Shown one piece after another: positions 1-8,343 of a stretch of 64,000 bases of DNA. The notes under the pieces were generated by a model. That model worked only from the letters and a program-made list of their open reading frames with translations. It was not told the origin of the DNA and searched no databases. The stretch is from SPJN01 sp965229935 (GTDB taxonomy: Bacteria > Pseudomonadota > Alphaproteobacteria > SPJN01). Position 1 is the first letter of the stretch; each line of letters opens with the position of its first letter. A program made the translations under genes and the position numbers. The stretch spans positions 2,852,001 through 2,916,000 of the forward strand of contig CBDDKB010000002.1 of NCBI GenBank assembly GCA_965229935.1, given 5' to 3'.

Positions 1-874
1 CGGCCTGACTTGCCACGACAAAGGCAGGTGCCATGGCCCGTGATGTGCCGATCATGCAGCCCACCATGACCTTAAAACCATGTGCCCGCGCGGCCCTCAA
101 AAGCTGTAGGGCCGCTGTCAAACCGCCTGTTTTATCAAGCTTGATATTCACGAATTGATAGCGCCCCACAAGGTTGGGCAGATCATCAACCGTCCTGCAT
201 GATTCATCGGCAGCCAGCGGGATAGGGCAATCAATACCGTCCAGGCTTGCATCCATGCCTGCAGGCACTGGTTGTTCAACAAGGCTGATAGTGTGTTTTA
301 GAAGGGTCGGGGTGATTTTCTGTAACAGATCCGCCGTCCAGCTTTCATTGGCATCGACAAACAAGTCTGTATCGGGAAGGGCCGTGCGGATCGCGCTTAA
401 CCGTTCGTCAATCAGCTCAGCATTCAGCTTGATTTTAACAAGGTCATACTCTGCCAAATGTGCTGCTGCCTTCGCCATATTTTCTGGCGTGTCGATAGAC
501 AGCGTATAGTCCGCGCGTACTGGCGCGGCGGGTTCTGGCAAATCCACAAGCTGCCAAATTCGTGCCCCCGCCTGCTTGCATTTCAAATCCCACATGGCGC
601 AATCAAGCGCATTGCGCGCGGACCCGGCGGGCAACAGATCAAGCAAATCCTGATTGCTGGCACCTGATTCTATAGCTTGCTGAACTGATTTGATCTCTGC
701 CAGGTCCCCTTCAGGGCTGCGGCCCAAAAATGTTTTGGGTGTGCCTTCGCCATACCCTGTGTGCGTGCCGTCGGCCAGTTCAACACAGGTTAGGGCAACC
801 TGATCAAACCCCTCCCGCGCCAAGACAAAAGGCACGGTTAAGTCGCGATGGTCTGTATAAAAAGTCAGTTTCAT
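1..874 (-). CDS. Dipeptide epimerase (enolase superfamily), 3' end cut by window edge
   Basis: I translated 291 codons from the ATG at 872-874; no stop occurs before the window edge, so the C-terminus is missing. The product belongs to the mandelate racemase/muconate lactonizing branch of the enolase superfamily and looks most like L-Ala-D/L-Glu (dipeptide) epimerases, which are cytoplasmic and help recycle murein peptides. Visible signatures are the KxK catalytic motif VKIKL (146-150), metal ligands in VDANE (D174), VEQP (E200) and AADES (D223), the second catalytic lysine in VNIKLDKTGG (K245), and the GCM motif near 272. Known dipeptide epimerases are about 320-350 residues long, so roughly 30-50 residues lie outside. 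It is divergent from the SDR gene at 1077. Substrate specificity cannot be read from sequence, so other epimerase or racemase substrates remain possible. Confidence 0.85.
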   Translation of the reverse strand, partial: MKLTFYTDHRDLTVPFVLAREGFDQVALTCVELADGTHTGYGEGTPKTFLGRSPEGDLAEIKSVQQAIESGASNQDLLDLLPAGSARNALDCAMWDLKCKQAGARIWQLVDLPEPAAPVRADYTLSIDTPENMAKAAAHLAEYDLVKIKLNAELIDERLSAIRTALPDTDLFVDANESWTADLLQKITPTLLKHTISLVEQPVPAGMDASLDGIDCPIPLAADESCRTVDDLPNLVGRYQFVNIKLDKTGGLTAALQLLRAARAHGFKVMVGCMIGTSRAMAPAFVVASQA

Positions 875-960
875 AGGCTGACCATAGCCCAAGATTCGGG
901 GCTTGGCCTATCTTTGCGTGAAATTTCGCAGATCGGCTGATTTAGTTGACAATGTATACT

Positions 961-995
961 ATTTGCGTAAATATCAGCGTCAGATATTGCGAATA
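961..995. promoter_or_regulatory. Inverted repeat in a divergent intergenic region, possible operator
   Basis: Between the divergent epimerase and SDR genes, AATATC (970-975) and GATATT (983-988) form a 6-bp inverted repeat with a 7-bp spacer. It sits inside TTTGCGTAAATATC...GATATTGCG. The TGCGTAAA part recurs in the inverted repeats at 6645-6723 upstream of the acyl-CoA ligase. A shared regulator of the lipid-like catabolic genes is possible but unproven. Confidence 0.3.
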
Positions 996-1076
996 ATGAC
1001 AATTTCATCATGAAAAATTGCCTGATCTGCCGTGTGGGTGGCGCAGGCATGTCAAAACAGGGCAGGGATTTAAGAG

Positions 1077-1835
1077 ATGACACAGGGTCGTTTGGTCGGA
1101 CGGGTCGGGCTTGTTACCGGGGCCGGGCAGGGCGTTGGTGCCGGTATAGCGCAGGCGTTGGTGGTAGATGGGGCAAAGCTTATGTTGGCGGGCCGTACCC
1201 TATCAAAGGTGGAAAAACAGGCCGCCGAGCTGGGCGACAATGTTGCTGCGATTGAATGCGATGTGACAGATCGCGACGCGCTGCTGGGCGCGGTTGAGGC
1301 GACGGTCAAAAGTTTCGGCAAGTTGGATATTCTGGTGAATAATGCCCAACAGGTGCCGCTTGGTCCGCTCCACAAACTTGATGAAGACGCGGTGGAGGCC
1401 GGGTGGCAATCAGGCCCCATGGCGGCATTGCGGGCCATGCGTGCAGCCCTGCCCCATATGAAGGACGCAGGTGGCGGCGCCATCGTCAATCTGGGTTCCT
1501 CATCAGCATTCAGGTGGGATATGGCGGGCTATGGTGCCTATGGCGCGGTCAAAGAAGCGATCAGGCAATTGACGCGTGCGGCGGCCAGCGAATGGGGCCG
1601 CTTTAACATTCGCGCCAATGTGATCCTGCCGCTTGCCAACTCCCCCGGTATGGCCATGTGGTCAGAACATAACCCTGAGGAGGCCGCTGCCTTCGTCAAT
1701 ACCGTGCCGTTGGGACGGGTCGGTGATTGCGAACAGGATATTGGTCGTGCTGTCGCGTGGCTGTGCAGTGACGAGGCATCTTATGTGACGGGCCAAAGCA
1801 TCGGCCTTGATGGCGGCCAAGCCCGGCTGGTCTAA
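1077..1835 (+). CDS. Short-chain dehydrogenase/reductase (SDR), classical type
   Basis: The 252-residue length is typical of classical SDRs, NAD(P)-dependent cytoplasmic oxidoreductases acting on hydroxyl/keto groups. The cofactor-binding glycine motif TGAGQGVG is at residues 14-21, NNA at 88-90, the catalytic serine in SSS at 141-143, and the YxxxK pair at Y155/K159. The C-terminus ends in the usual SDR pattern (VTGQSIGLDGG). The ATG at 1077 lies just after a purine-rich stretch (GGGATTTAAGAG). The gene starts a run of same-strand genes (SDR, DUF1214, sulfotransferase, SDR, SnoaL-like) with gaps of 10 bases or less or overlaps, so it is probably the first gene of an operon. The substrate is unknown; the acyl-CoA ligases nearby suggest a hydroxyacyl or sterol-like compound. 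Confidence 0.85.
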   Translation: MTQGRLVGRVGLVTGAGQGVGAGIAQALVVDGAKLMLAGRTLSKVEKQAAELGDNVAAIECDVTDRDALLGAVEATVKSFGKLDILVNNAQQVPLGPLHKLDEDAVEAGWQSGPMAALRAMRAALPHMKDAGGGAIVNLGSSSAFRWDMAGYGAYGAVKEAIRQLTRAAASEWGRFNIRANVILPLANSPGMAMWSEHNPEEAAAFVNTVPLGRVGDCEQDIGRAVAWLCSDEASYVTGQSIGLDGGQARLV

Positions 1836-1844
1836 GGATTTATC

Positions 1845-2948
1845 ATGAGCAATTCTATCGACGAACAGGTCACAAGCGGCGCAGCATGGGCGCAATTTTG
1901 TGATGATCTGAAAGATGCAGGACAGCTTTTGCTGCAACCTGAAAATCCACAAGATGCGTTAACGCAGGCCGAAGGGATGCGCTACCTATCGCGCCTGGCC
2001 CGCATGGGGCTGGAAAATTTTTTGGAATATCGCGATCCGCTGTTCCCGGTATTTCGTCGTTCCTGTCACGAGACGATTAAGCTGGGTGGGGACAATCCCG
2101 ATAATCATTACAGTAACGCGCAGATCGACGGGTCGTTCGATTACAAGATTACGGGCACGCGCGGCACGGTTCACTATTTGGGGATCGGCACCCAGTCCGG
2201 CAATTACGGCAAGGACGGCACGCTGCAAACCATCGGCTTTATTGATGCCGACAAGGATATTGCGATTAATGATGATGGCAGTTTTGAAATCATCGTCAGC
2301 CAAAACGAACAGCCCGGCAATTGGCTGAAAATGTCTGAAGGCACAGGCATGGTGCTGGTTCGGCAAACATTCCATGATCGGGTGAATGAAACCCCTGCCG
2401 TCCTGACGATTGAGCGCATGAATGCAGAGGGCGAAGCGCCCGCGCCCCTATCATCGCAGCGCATCACACACGGGTTGATGGCGGCCAGCCGCTATGTCTC
2501 AGGTTCCGTCAAACTGTTTTTGGAGTGGAGCCATGAGTTCCGCACTTATGAGCGAAACACATTCAAAATGCTGGATCACAAACGCGCGCAGCGTGTCGGT
2601 GGCGATCCAAATATCCGCTACTTCTATGGCTGGTATGATTTTGCCGATGATGAGGCGCTGGTGATCGAAACACCGATCCCTGAGTGCGATTACTGGAATA
2701 TCCAGCTGTGTAATTTCTGGATGGAAAGCTTCGACTACCGCTATCATCGGGTTCATCTCAATCACCATCTTGCTCAAACTGACGGTAAGACCGCGCAAGT
2801 GGTTGTTGCGCACAGGCCGATTGATCACCCCAACGCCATTGAAACGGCAGGTCATAAGGAAGGCGTGTTGATGTGGCGCTGGATTGGCGCAGACGACCAC
2901 CCTGTGCCGCAAGTCCGTAAGGTGAAGCTGAGTGAGGTGATGGGATGA
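1845..2948 (+). CDS. DUF1214-type protein
   Basis: This 367-residue protein has no signal peptide or membrane segment. Its second half reads like the DUF1214 family: a beta-rich region with GSFDYKITG and GTVHYLGIG around residues 100-120, DGSFEIIVS and GNWLKMSEGTG near 145-170, and a late segment with the YWNIQLCNFW motif. The function of this family is not established; members often sit beside SDRs, sulfotransferases and acyl-CoA enzymes, as here. The ATG follows the upstream SDR stop by 10 bases and the last codons overlap the sulfotransferase start by 4 bases (ATGA), which indicates translational coupling. The family call is from recognised motifs, not from a search. Confidence 0.65.
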   Translation: MSNSIDEQVTSGAAWAQFCDDLKDAGQLLLQPENPQDALTQAEGMRYLSRLARMGLENFLEYRDPLFPVFRRSCHETIKLGGDNPDNHYSNAQIDGSFDYKITGTRGTVHYLGIGTQSGNYGKDGTLQTIGFIDADKDIAINDDGSFEIIVSQNEQPGNWLKMSEGTGMVLVRQTFHDRVNETPAVLTIERMNAEGEAPAPLSSQRITHGLMAASRYVSGSVKLFLEWSHEFRTYERNTFKMLDHKRAQRVGGDPNIRYFYGWYDFADDEALVIETPIPECDYWNIQLCNFWMESFDYRYHRVHLNHHLAQTDGKTAQVVVAHRPIDHPNAIETAGHKEGVLMWRWIGADDHPVPQVRKVKLSEVMG

Positions 2949-4105
2949 GTGCTGTTCCGCTTGAACGCGATGCCCTGATGGCTGCGGCGGCGGTGAATGC
3001 CGGGCTGGACGATTATGGCGACACGTTCTTTGTGGAGCCTTTGGATGTTTTGCTGAACGCGCTGAACACCGAAGCCAAATTAAATGAAGCTGCGCTAAAA
3101 GTGCGGCCCATGCAATTGATCAACAGTCTTGTCAATCGGTTGCGCACGGAAGATACTATCAAGCGTCATCCGGAAATCTTGGACGAAGAGATTTTGGTCG
3201 ATGCCGTGATTGTCGGCCTGCCGCGTACGGGTAGTACCATGCTGCATCGCCTGTTGGCCGCGGACCCCGGCAATACCGCCATGCAAATGTGGGAGGGCGG
3301 GCAGCCTGCGCCATGGCCTGATGAAGAGCCGGGCAACCCTGTTGGGCGACAGAAGATGGGCGAAAAGACCGCCAACTACATCAATCAGTCTAGCCCCGGC
3401 TTTGAAAGCATCCATGATGTAAACGCCTATAGCCCGGAAGAAGAAATCCTGCTGCTCGAGCATTGTTTTATGAGTTCGGTGCCAGAGTCGGGCTTTTATA
3501 TCCCGAGCTATACGGACTATCTAAAGGCGGCGGATCATTCACGTGCCTATCAGGATCTAAAACGCTTTCTGCAATTCCTGCAATGGCAGCGGCCCGAACG
3601 GCGCGGCAAGAAATGGGTGCTGAAAACCCCACAGCATGTCCCACTGGTTGATGTGGTGCTCAAAACCTTTCCCGGCGCCAAAATCGTCATGACCCATCGT
3701 GACCCGGTGCAAACCGTGCCAAGCTTTTGTTCCATGGTTGCACATTATGCCGGGCCGTGGACGACGGCGCTTGATGAAAAAGCAATCGGTAATTTGTGGT
3801 CGGATCGGCTGGCATGGAACCTTGATCAGTTCATGCAAAAGCGTGCCGCGCTGGGCGAGGTGCATTTTATCGATACAGACTATCGTAAGACGGTAACCGA
3901 TCCGCTTGGTGTGGCGCAGGACCTATATGAACAGCTTGGCCGCCCCATAACGACCGAGGGGGAGGCTGAGATGGCAGACCATGCCGAGGCGAACAAGCAG
4001 AACAAGCATGGCAAGCATCATTATACGGCAGAACAATTCGGGCTGTGCGATGGGGGGATTGCTGATCAATTCGCCACCTACCGCGCCCGCTTCATAAAAG
4101 GATAG
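2945..4105 (+). CDS. Sulfotransferase family protein (PAPS-dependent)
   Basis: This 386-residue protein carries the 5'-phosphosulfate-binding loop of Sulfotransfer_3-type enzymes, LPRTGSTMLHRLL, near residues 93-105, followed by the typical MQMWEG segment. The 3'-phosphate-binding region is represented by KIVMTHRDPVQTVPS. Such enzymes transfer sulfate from PAPS to hydroxyl groups of small molecules or lipids. The start overlaps the previous stop by 4 bases. In this operon it may modify the same substrate as the SDRs, but some members of the family in catabolic clusters have no demonstrated sulfotransferase activity, so the reaction is inferred from the fold only. Confidence 0.8.
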   Translation: MSAVPLERDALMAAAAVNAGLDDYGDTFFVEPLDVLLNALNTEAKLNEAALKVRPMQLINSLVNRLRTEDTIKRHPEILDEEILVDAVIVGLPRTGSTMLHRLLAADPGNTAMQMWEGGQPAPWPDEEPGNPVGRQKMGEKTANYINQSSPGFESIHDVNAYSPEEEILLLEHCFMSSVPESGFYIPSYTDYLKAADHSRAYQDLKRFLQFLQWQRPERRGKKWVLKTPQHVPLVDVVLKTFPGAKIVMTHRDPVQTVPSFCSMVAHYAGPWTTALDEKAIGNLWSDRLAWNLDQFMQKRAALGEVHFIDTDYRKTVTDPLGVAQDLYEQLGRPITTEGEAEMADHAEANKQNKHGKHHYTAEQFGLCDGGIADQFATYRARFIKG

Positions 4106-4110
4106 GCAGC

Positions 4111-4893
4111 ATGTTGTTGAAGGATAAAGTCGTTCTGATTACCGGAATCGGTCCCGGCATGGGTCAGCATCTGGCGCGCATCGCGGCAGAGGAGGGGGCA
4201 AAAATTGCCATTTGCGCCCGCAATAAAGAACGGCTTGATGGTTATGCTGATGACATTGCCAAGGCAGGCGGCGACGTCATCGCCATCCCAACCGATATCG
4301 CTGATGAAGATCAGGTTAGCAAGTTTGTTGATGGTGCCGCCCAACATTTCGGGCGCATCGATGGGCTGGTGAACAGCGCCTATAAGCATGTTGGCTTTAA
4401 ACCGTTTGAGGTTGCTGATCTGCATGTCTGGCGTGCCAGTATGGAAACAAACTTTTTCGGCACATTGTCCGTGACGCAAAAGACCGTGCCCCATATGAAG
4501 GCGGCAGGTGGCGGGGCCATCGTGTCCGTCAACACAATGGCGAACCGCAAACCCATGGCGGGCGAGGGCGGCTATGCCAGCGCAAAGGCGGCCATGGCGG
4601 GGGCAACCCGTATGCTGGCGCAGGAGCTGGGCCAATATAATATTCGCGTCAACTCAACCTTTATGGGCTGGCTATGGGGCCCGGGTGTCGAAGGCTATGT
4701 CGCCCATACGGCCAAGGCGCAAGGGGTTGACGAGGACGTGATTATCAAGGGTATCACGCGCAACATCCCCCTGGGTGTTGTGCCGCCCGACAGTGAATGC
4801 GCAAAGACGGTTTTGATGTTCGTCTCTGACTATACGTCGATGGTGACGGGCGCATCGCTTGATGTGAATGGCGGCGAGTTTATGACGCCTTGA
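4111..4893 (+). CDS. SDR family oxidoreductase
   Basis: This is a 260-residue classical SDR. The glycine motif TGIGPGMG is at 11-18 and YASAK at Y155/K159. Two departures are visible: the usual NNAG is NSAY, and the catalytic serine position near 140-142 reads SVNTM, so Asn or Thr may stand where Ser is expected. It may therefore use an atypical catalytic residue or have low activity. The start is supported by GGATAGG a few bases upstream of ATG 4111, and the gene follows the sulfotransferase by only 5 bases. The substrate is not identifiable; the operon context suggests lipid or steroid-like metabolism. Confidence 0.8.
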   Translation: MLLKDKVVLITGIGPGMGQHLARIAAEEGAKIAICARNKERLDGYADDIAKAGGDVIAIPTDIADEDQVSKFVDGAAQHFGRIDGLVNSAYKHVGFKPFEVADLHVWRASMETNFFGTLSVTQKTVPHMKAAGGGAIVSVNTMANRKPMAGEGGYASAKAAMAGATRMLAQELGQYNIRVNSTFMGWLWGPGVEGYVAHTAKAQGVDEDVIIKGITRNIPLGVVPPDSECAKTVLMFVSDYTSMVTGASLDVNGGEFMTP

Positions 4894-4926
4894 TTTGTGG
4901 TCGCGCAGCGGGAAAGAGAAAAAGAG

Positions 4927-5412
4927 ATGGCATTAGATTTAGAAGCAATCGAACTGATCAAACAGCTCAAGCATAAATATTTCCGCTGTTTGGATATGGC
5001 GGATCATGATGAGCTTGCAACAACCCTGACAGAAGATGTGACGATTGATTATCAGGGCGGGTCCTACCATGCCGAATATTCAAATCGCGCAGACTTTTTT
5101 GAATTTCTGGCGACCGCCTTTCATTCAGAAGCGGTGGCCCAGCATACCGCCCACCATCCTGAAATTGAGGTCGCTGCCGACGGGCAGACCGCAACAGGGA
5201 AATGGTATCTGCACGATATTTTCTGGGACCTGAAATATAAGGTCAAAACATCAGGCGTCGCGGTTTATGAAGACCGCTATGTCAAAACTGATGACGGCTG
5301 GAAGATCGCCCATTCAGGCTATACGCGTGTTTATGAGATGGTTGAGAAAATCGAACAGGACCCGCCCTTTACCGCACGGCACTTGCAAAAGGCCGGGAAG
5401 GTGTTGGGCTAG
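4927..5412 (+). CDS. SnoaL/NTF2-like protein
   Basis: The 161-residue product has the NTF2-like (SnoaL, scytalone-dehydratase-like) layout: an N-terminal helical region (LIKQLKHKYFRCLD), the DMADHDELATTLTEDVTIDY strand region, conserved HTAHHPEIEV, and a final sheet with VYEDRYVKTDDGWKIAHSGY. These domains act as small-molecule isomerases, dehydratases or binding proteins. I chose ATG 4927 because GAAAGAGAAAAAGAG directly precedes it; a GTG at 4897 would add 10 residues with no better ribosome site. It follows the SDR within the operon and its end overlaps the convergent thioesterase end (5409-5412). Confidence 0.75.
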   Translation: MALDLEAIELIKQLKHKYFRCLDMADHDELATTLTEDVTIDYQGGSYHAEYSNRADFFEFLATAFHSEAVAQHTAHHPEIEVAADGQTATGKWYLHDIFWDLKYKVKTSGVAVYEDRYVKTDDGWKIAHSGYTRVYEMVEKIEQDPPFTARHLQKAGKVLG

Positions 5413-5864
5413 TCTCTATCTTTAAAAGGCGTCTTAAACGCACCTTTCAGAATCTTCCAAACGCCGCTGGCATTGGCAACAACCTCGCCATCGGCAAGCA
5501 ATTCGCCCTGAACAAACACCATTGACCCGCCGCGCGTTACCTTGGTGGCAACGGCTTCAAGCACCATGCCTTCCTTGATCGCGCCGATGAAGTTCGTGGT
5601 CAGTGAAACGGTCACGGCAGGTTGGTCGCCAATATAGTGCCAGGCGGCTGCGCCCAAGGCCTCGTCCGCGATGGTCATGGTCAGGCCGCCATGCACGCGC
5701 CCGCCTGAATTCAGGTGACGTTCCTCGATCTTCAATCCAAACCAATGTTCAGCGATCCCGTGGGGGCCGTTGATGATCTTGTGCCAAAAGGGGCCGGCTA
5801 TATCGCCAAACGGATCGTAATAGTCGCCTTTGATATAGCCTTCGGGCATTAATTCTGTGGTCAT
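5409..5864 (-). CDS. PaaI-like hotdog-fold thioesterase
   Basis: The 151-residue length and the hotdog core are typical of PaaI/YbgC-class acyl-CoA thioesterases. The signature is the segment GGRVHGGLTMTIADEALG at about residues 54-71, with the helix-lining acid in ADEA, followed by the strands VSLTTNFIGAIKEG and the terminal VANASGVWKIL. It hydrolyses acyl-CoA thioesters, fitting the acyl-CoA ligases nearby. Its ATG overlaps the stop of the upstream SDR gene (ATGA at 5861-5864), so the two are translationally coupled. The acyl substrate is unknown. Confidence 0.8.
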   Translation of the reverse strand: MTTELMPEGYIKGDYYDPFGDIAGPFWHKIINGPHGIAEHWFGLKIEERHLNSGGRVHGGLTMTIADEALGAAAWHYIGDQPAVTVSLTTNFIGAIKEGMVLEAVATKVTRGGSMVFVQGELLADGEVVANASGVWKILKGAFKTPFKDRD

Positions 5865-6613
5865 GTTGCGCTCGCTTCTTCTGCGATTTTCAGAAAACTG
5901 GGCGGCTCTCCCCCGCCATGCACTTCCAACGAGGCGCCACTGATATAGCTTGCCTGATCGGATGTCAGAAACAGGCAGGCCTGCGCAATATCATCAGGGG
6001 TAGCCATGCGTTTCATGGGCAAGGCGTCTTCAATCTTTTGGATGCCCGTCTCGCCTGCATAATGATCATGCGCAGCCTCAGTCTTGATTAGTCCGGCAAT
6101 GACCGCGTTCACGCGAACATGCGGGGCCCATTCCATCCCCAAAGATTGGGTCAGGTTCAAAAGACCAGCCTTGGCAGCGCCATAGGCTGCGGTGCCGGGG
6201 CTGGGGCGCACACCCGATACGCTGGCAATATTGACGATGGAACCGCCTGCATCCCCCATCGCCTGATAGGCAGCCTGTGCCAAATTAAGCGGTGCAATCA
6301 GGTTCAGCTTGATGATGCTTTCCGAAAAACGGGGGGAGGCTGTCGCCGCATCCGCAGGAGGGCTGCCGCCTGCATTATTGATCAGAATGTCAAAGCGGCC
6401 GTCTTGATCCTTAATCTCTGCCACTAGATCGGCGGCCTGATCCGGGTCGCGAATGTCAGCACTGACAAAGCGTGCGCCGCCATCTTCGTCCGGCGCGTTG
6501 CGCCCGCAGGTCCAAACAGAGGCGCCCGCAGCCAGATAGGCATCCGTGATCGCCTTACCCACACCGCGCGTGCCCCCTGTGACCAGCACTGTTTTGCCGT
6601 TAAACCCTGTCAT
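5861..6613 (-). CDS. SDR family oxidoreductase
   Basis: The product is a 250-residue classical SDR with TGGTRGVG (12-19), NNAG (79-82), SVS near 131-133 and YGAAK (Y144/K148), so all catalytic elements are intact. An earlier in-frame start would add 21 basic residues with no SDR homology. I prefer the ATG at 6611-6613, which is preceded by AGAAGG about 6 bases upstream. It is the first gene of a two-gene operon with the thioesterase and is divergent from the acyl-CoA ligase gene at 6760, with two inverted repeats between them. It is likely a 3-hydroxyacyl or related alcohol dehydrogenase; the exact substrate is not determinable. Confidence 0.82.
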   Translation of the reverse strand: MTGFNGKTVLVTGGTRGVGKAITDAYLAAGASVWTCGRNAPDEDGGARFVSADIRDPDQAADLVAEIKDQDGRFDILINNAGGSPPADAATASPRFSESIIKLNLIAPLNLAQAAYQAMGDAGGSIVNIASVSGVRPSPGTAAYGAAKAGLLNLTQSLGMEWAPHVRVNAVIAGLIKTEAAHDHYAGETGIQKIEDALPMKRMATPDDIAQACLFLTSDQASYISGASLEVHGGGEPPSFLKIAEEASAT

Positions 6614-6644
6614 AACGTGCCTTCTTTTCTTGAATCGCCTTGCA

Positions 6645-6667
6645 ATTCTACGCAAAACGCATAGAAT
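6645..6667. promoter_or_regulatory. Imperfect inverted repeat, candidate operator
   Basis: ATTCTACGC (6645-6653) and GCATAGAAT (6659-6667) pair at 8 of 9 positions around a 5-base centre. It lies just upstream of the SDR/thioesterase operon start, in the gap shared with the divergent acyl-CoA ligase gene. The size and spacing resemble a dimeric TetR- or MarR-type operator, but the regulator is not identified. Confidence 0.4.
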
Positions 6668-6683
6668 ATCGAGCAATTATTTG

Positions 6684-6723
6684 CCATATGCGTAAAAAAC
6701 TATCGTAATTATAACGCATATGG
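6684..6723. promoter_or_regulatory. Perfect 10-bp inverted repeat, candidate operator
   Basis: CCATATGCGT (6684-6693) and ACGCATATGG (6714-6723) are perfect reverse complements separated by 20 bp. With the repeat at 6645 it covers most of the divergent intergenic region, and both contain the core ACGCAT. The arrangement suggests that one regulator controls both the SDR/thioesterase pair and the ligase pair. Confidence 0.45.
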
Positions 6724-6759
6724 ACGGTTTGGCCTGATTCTACAGGCAGGGAGGAACAT

Positions 6760-8343
6760 GTGACCGATACCGGGAAGCCTGCGGGTCCGGCGCTGTTGCG
6801 TAAGACCATGCCGCAAATGTTGCGGCAGGCCGCCGAAACTTGGCCCGATCATATCGCGATTTTTGAGGATGGCGAAAGCCTGACCTATCAGGATTTGCTG
6901 GCGCAGGCTGGTGAGGTTGCCGCCGCCTTTGTCAGTGCAGGCTTGTCTAAGGGCGACCGCTTCGCCATTTGGGCCCCCAATTGCCGGGAATGGATATTAA
7001 CTGCCCTTGGTGGATTAATGGCTGGTTGCGTTCTGGTGCCGATCAATACCCGCTTTAAAGGGGCAGAGGCGGCAGACATTCTGGGCCGTGGCGGTGTGAA
7101 GGCCCTGTTTACGGTGCAGGGCTTTTTGGGCGCTGACTATCCCGCCATGCTTGACGGGTATGATCTACCCGCGCTTGATCTAACCGTGTTGTTGCGCGGT
7201 GACAATGGCGCAAGCTGGGCCAGCTTTACCGACGGCGTGGTTGACGAGGATCGCGTGCGCGCCCATGAACGTGAAGCGGCATTGCAGCCAGAGGACCTTG
7301 CCGACATCCTGTTTACATCCGGCACGACGGGCCAGCCCAAAGGCGCGATGACGGCGCATGGGCAGAATGTGGCTGTGTTTGACGAATGGGCAAGCCTGAT
7401 CAGTTTGAATGATCAGGATCGTTATTTGATCGTGAACCCATTTTTTCACAGCTTCGGCTACAAGGCAGGATGGTTTGCCTGCATATTAAAAGGCGCGACC
7501 GCCTTGCCCCATGCTGTGTTTGATGTCGATCAGATCCTAGACCGTATCGCGGCTGATAAGGTGACGGTACTGCCGGGGCCGCCCACCATTTTCCAAAGCC
7601 TGATCAATCACGCAGGGCTTGCGGGCGCAGATATTTCAAGCCTGCGGGCAACAGTAACGGGCGCAGCCTCCATCCCTGTGCATTTGGTTGAACAGATGAA
7701 GCAGGTGCTGGGCTTTGACATTGTGTTGACTGCCTATGGCCTGACAGAGGCAACGGGCACTGTCACCATGTGCCGCCCGGAAGATGATTTTAAAACCATT
7801 GCCAACACATCAGGCCGCGCCATTCCCTTTGTTGAGGTGAAGTGCGTTAATGGCGATGGTAACGCGGTCGCCCCTGATGAAGCGGGCGAAGTGTTGATCC
7901 GCGGCTATAACGTCATGCAAGGCTATTTGGATAATGAGGTTGCGACCCGCGACACCATCACCGCTGATGGCTGGTTGCGGACAGGCGACATCGGCATATT
8001 GGATGATCGTGGGTATCTGCGCATCACTGATCGGGCGAAAGACATGTTCATCACGGGCGGCTTTAACTGCTACCCCGCAGAGATTGAGAATATATTGCTG
8101 CGGCACGATGCGGTTGCCGACGCTGCTGTTATCGGCGCACCCGATGACCGAATGGGCGAGGTTGCCCATGCCTTTATCGTCACCAAAGATGATGTCGCGC
8201 TTGAGGCGAATGAGTTGATTGCATGGGCGCGCAATGAAATGGCGAATTATAAAGTGCCGCGGCTTGTCAGTTTTGTGGATGAGCTGCCGCGCAACGCATC
8301 AGGTAAAGTACAGAAATTTAAATTACGGGATTTGGCCGCATGA
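6760..8343 (+). CDS. Acyl-CoA synthetase (AMP-forming, FadD-like)
   Basis: The product is a 527-residue ANL-superfamily adenylate-forming ligase that activates a carboxylic acid to its CoA thioester using ATP. The P-loop-like motif is FTSGTTGQPKGAM near residue 187, the aromatic/acid motif YGLTEATG near 327, the hinge GWLRTGDIG near 407, and the C-terminal catalytic lysine in NASGKVQKFKL near 515. The start is a GTG at 6760, set by AGGGAGG about 6 bases upstream; the ATG one base earlier in another frame is followed at once by a stop. The stop overlaps the next ligase start by 4 bases. It resembles FadD3/FadD17-type ligases of ring- and side-chain-degrading pathways, but substrate assignment is speculative. 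Confidence 0.88.
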   Translation: MTDTGKPAGPALLRKTMPQMLRQAAETWPDHIAIFEDGESLTYQDLLAQAGEVAAAFVSAGLSKGDRFAIWAPNCREWILTALGGLMAGCVLVPINTRFKGAEAADILGRGGVKALFTVQGFLGADYPAMLDGYDLPALDLTVLLRGDNGASWASFTDGVVDEDRVRAHEREAALQPEDLADILFTSGTTGQPKGAMTAHGQNVAVFDEWASLISLNDQDRYLIVNPFFHSFGYKAGWFACILKGATALPHAVFDVDQILDRIAADKVTVLPGPPTIFQSLINHAGLAGADISSLRATVTGAASIPVHLVEQMKQVLGFDIVLTAYGLTEATGTVTMCRPEDDFKTIANTSGRAIPFVEVKCVNGDGNAVAPDEAGEVLIRGYNVMQGYLDNEVATRDTITADGWLRTGDIGILDDRGYLRITDRAKDMFITGGFNCYPAEIENILLRHDAVADAAVIGAPDDRMGEVAHAFIVTKDDVALEANELIAWARNEMANYKVPRLVSFVDELPRNASGKVQKFKLRDLAA

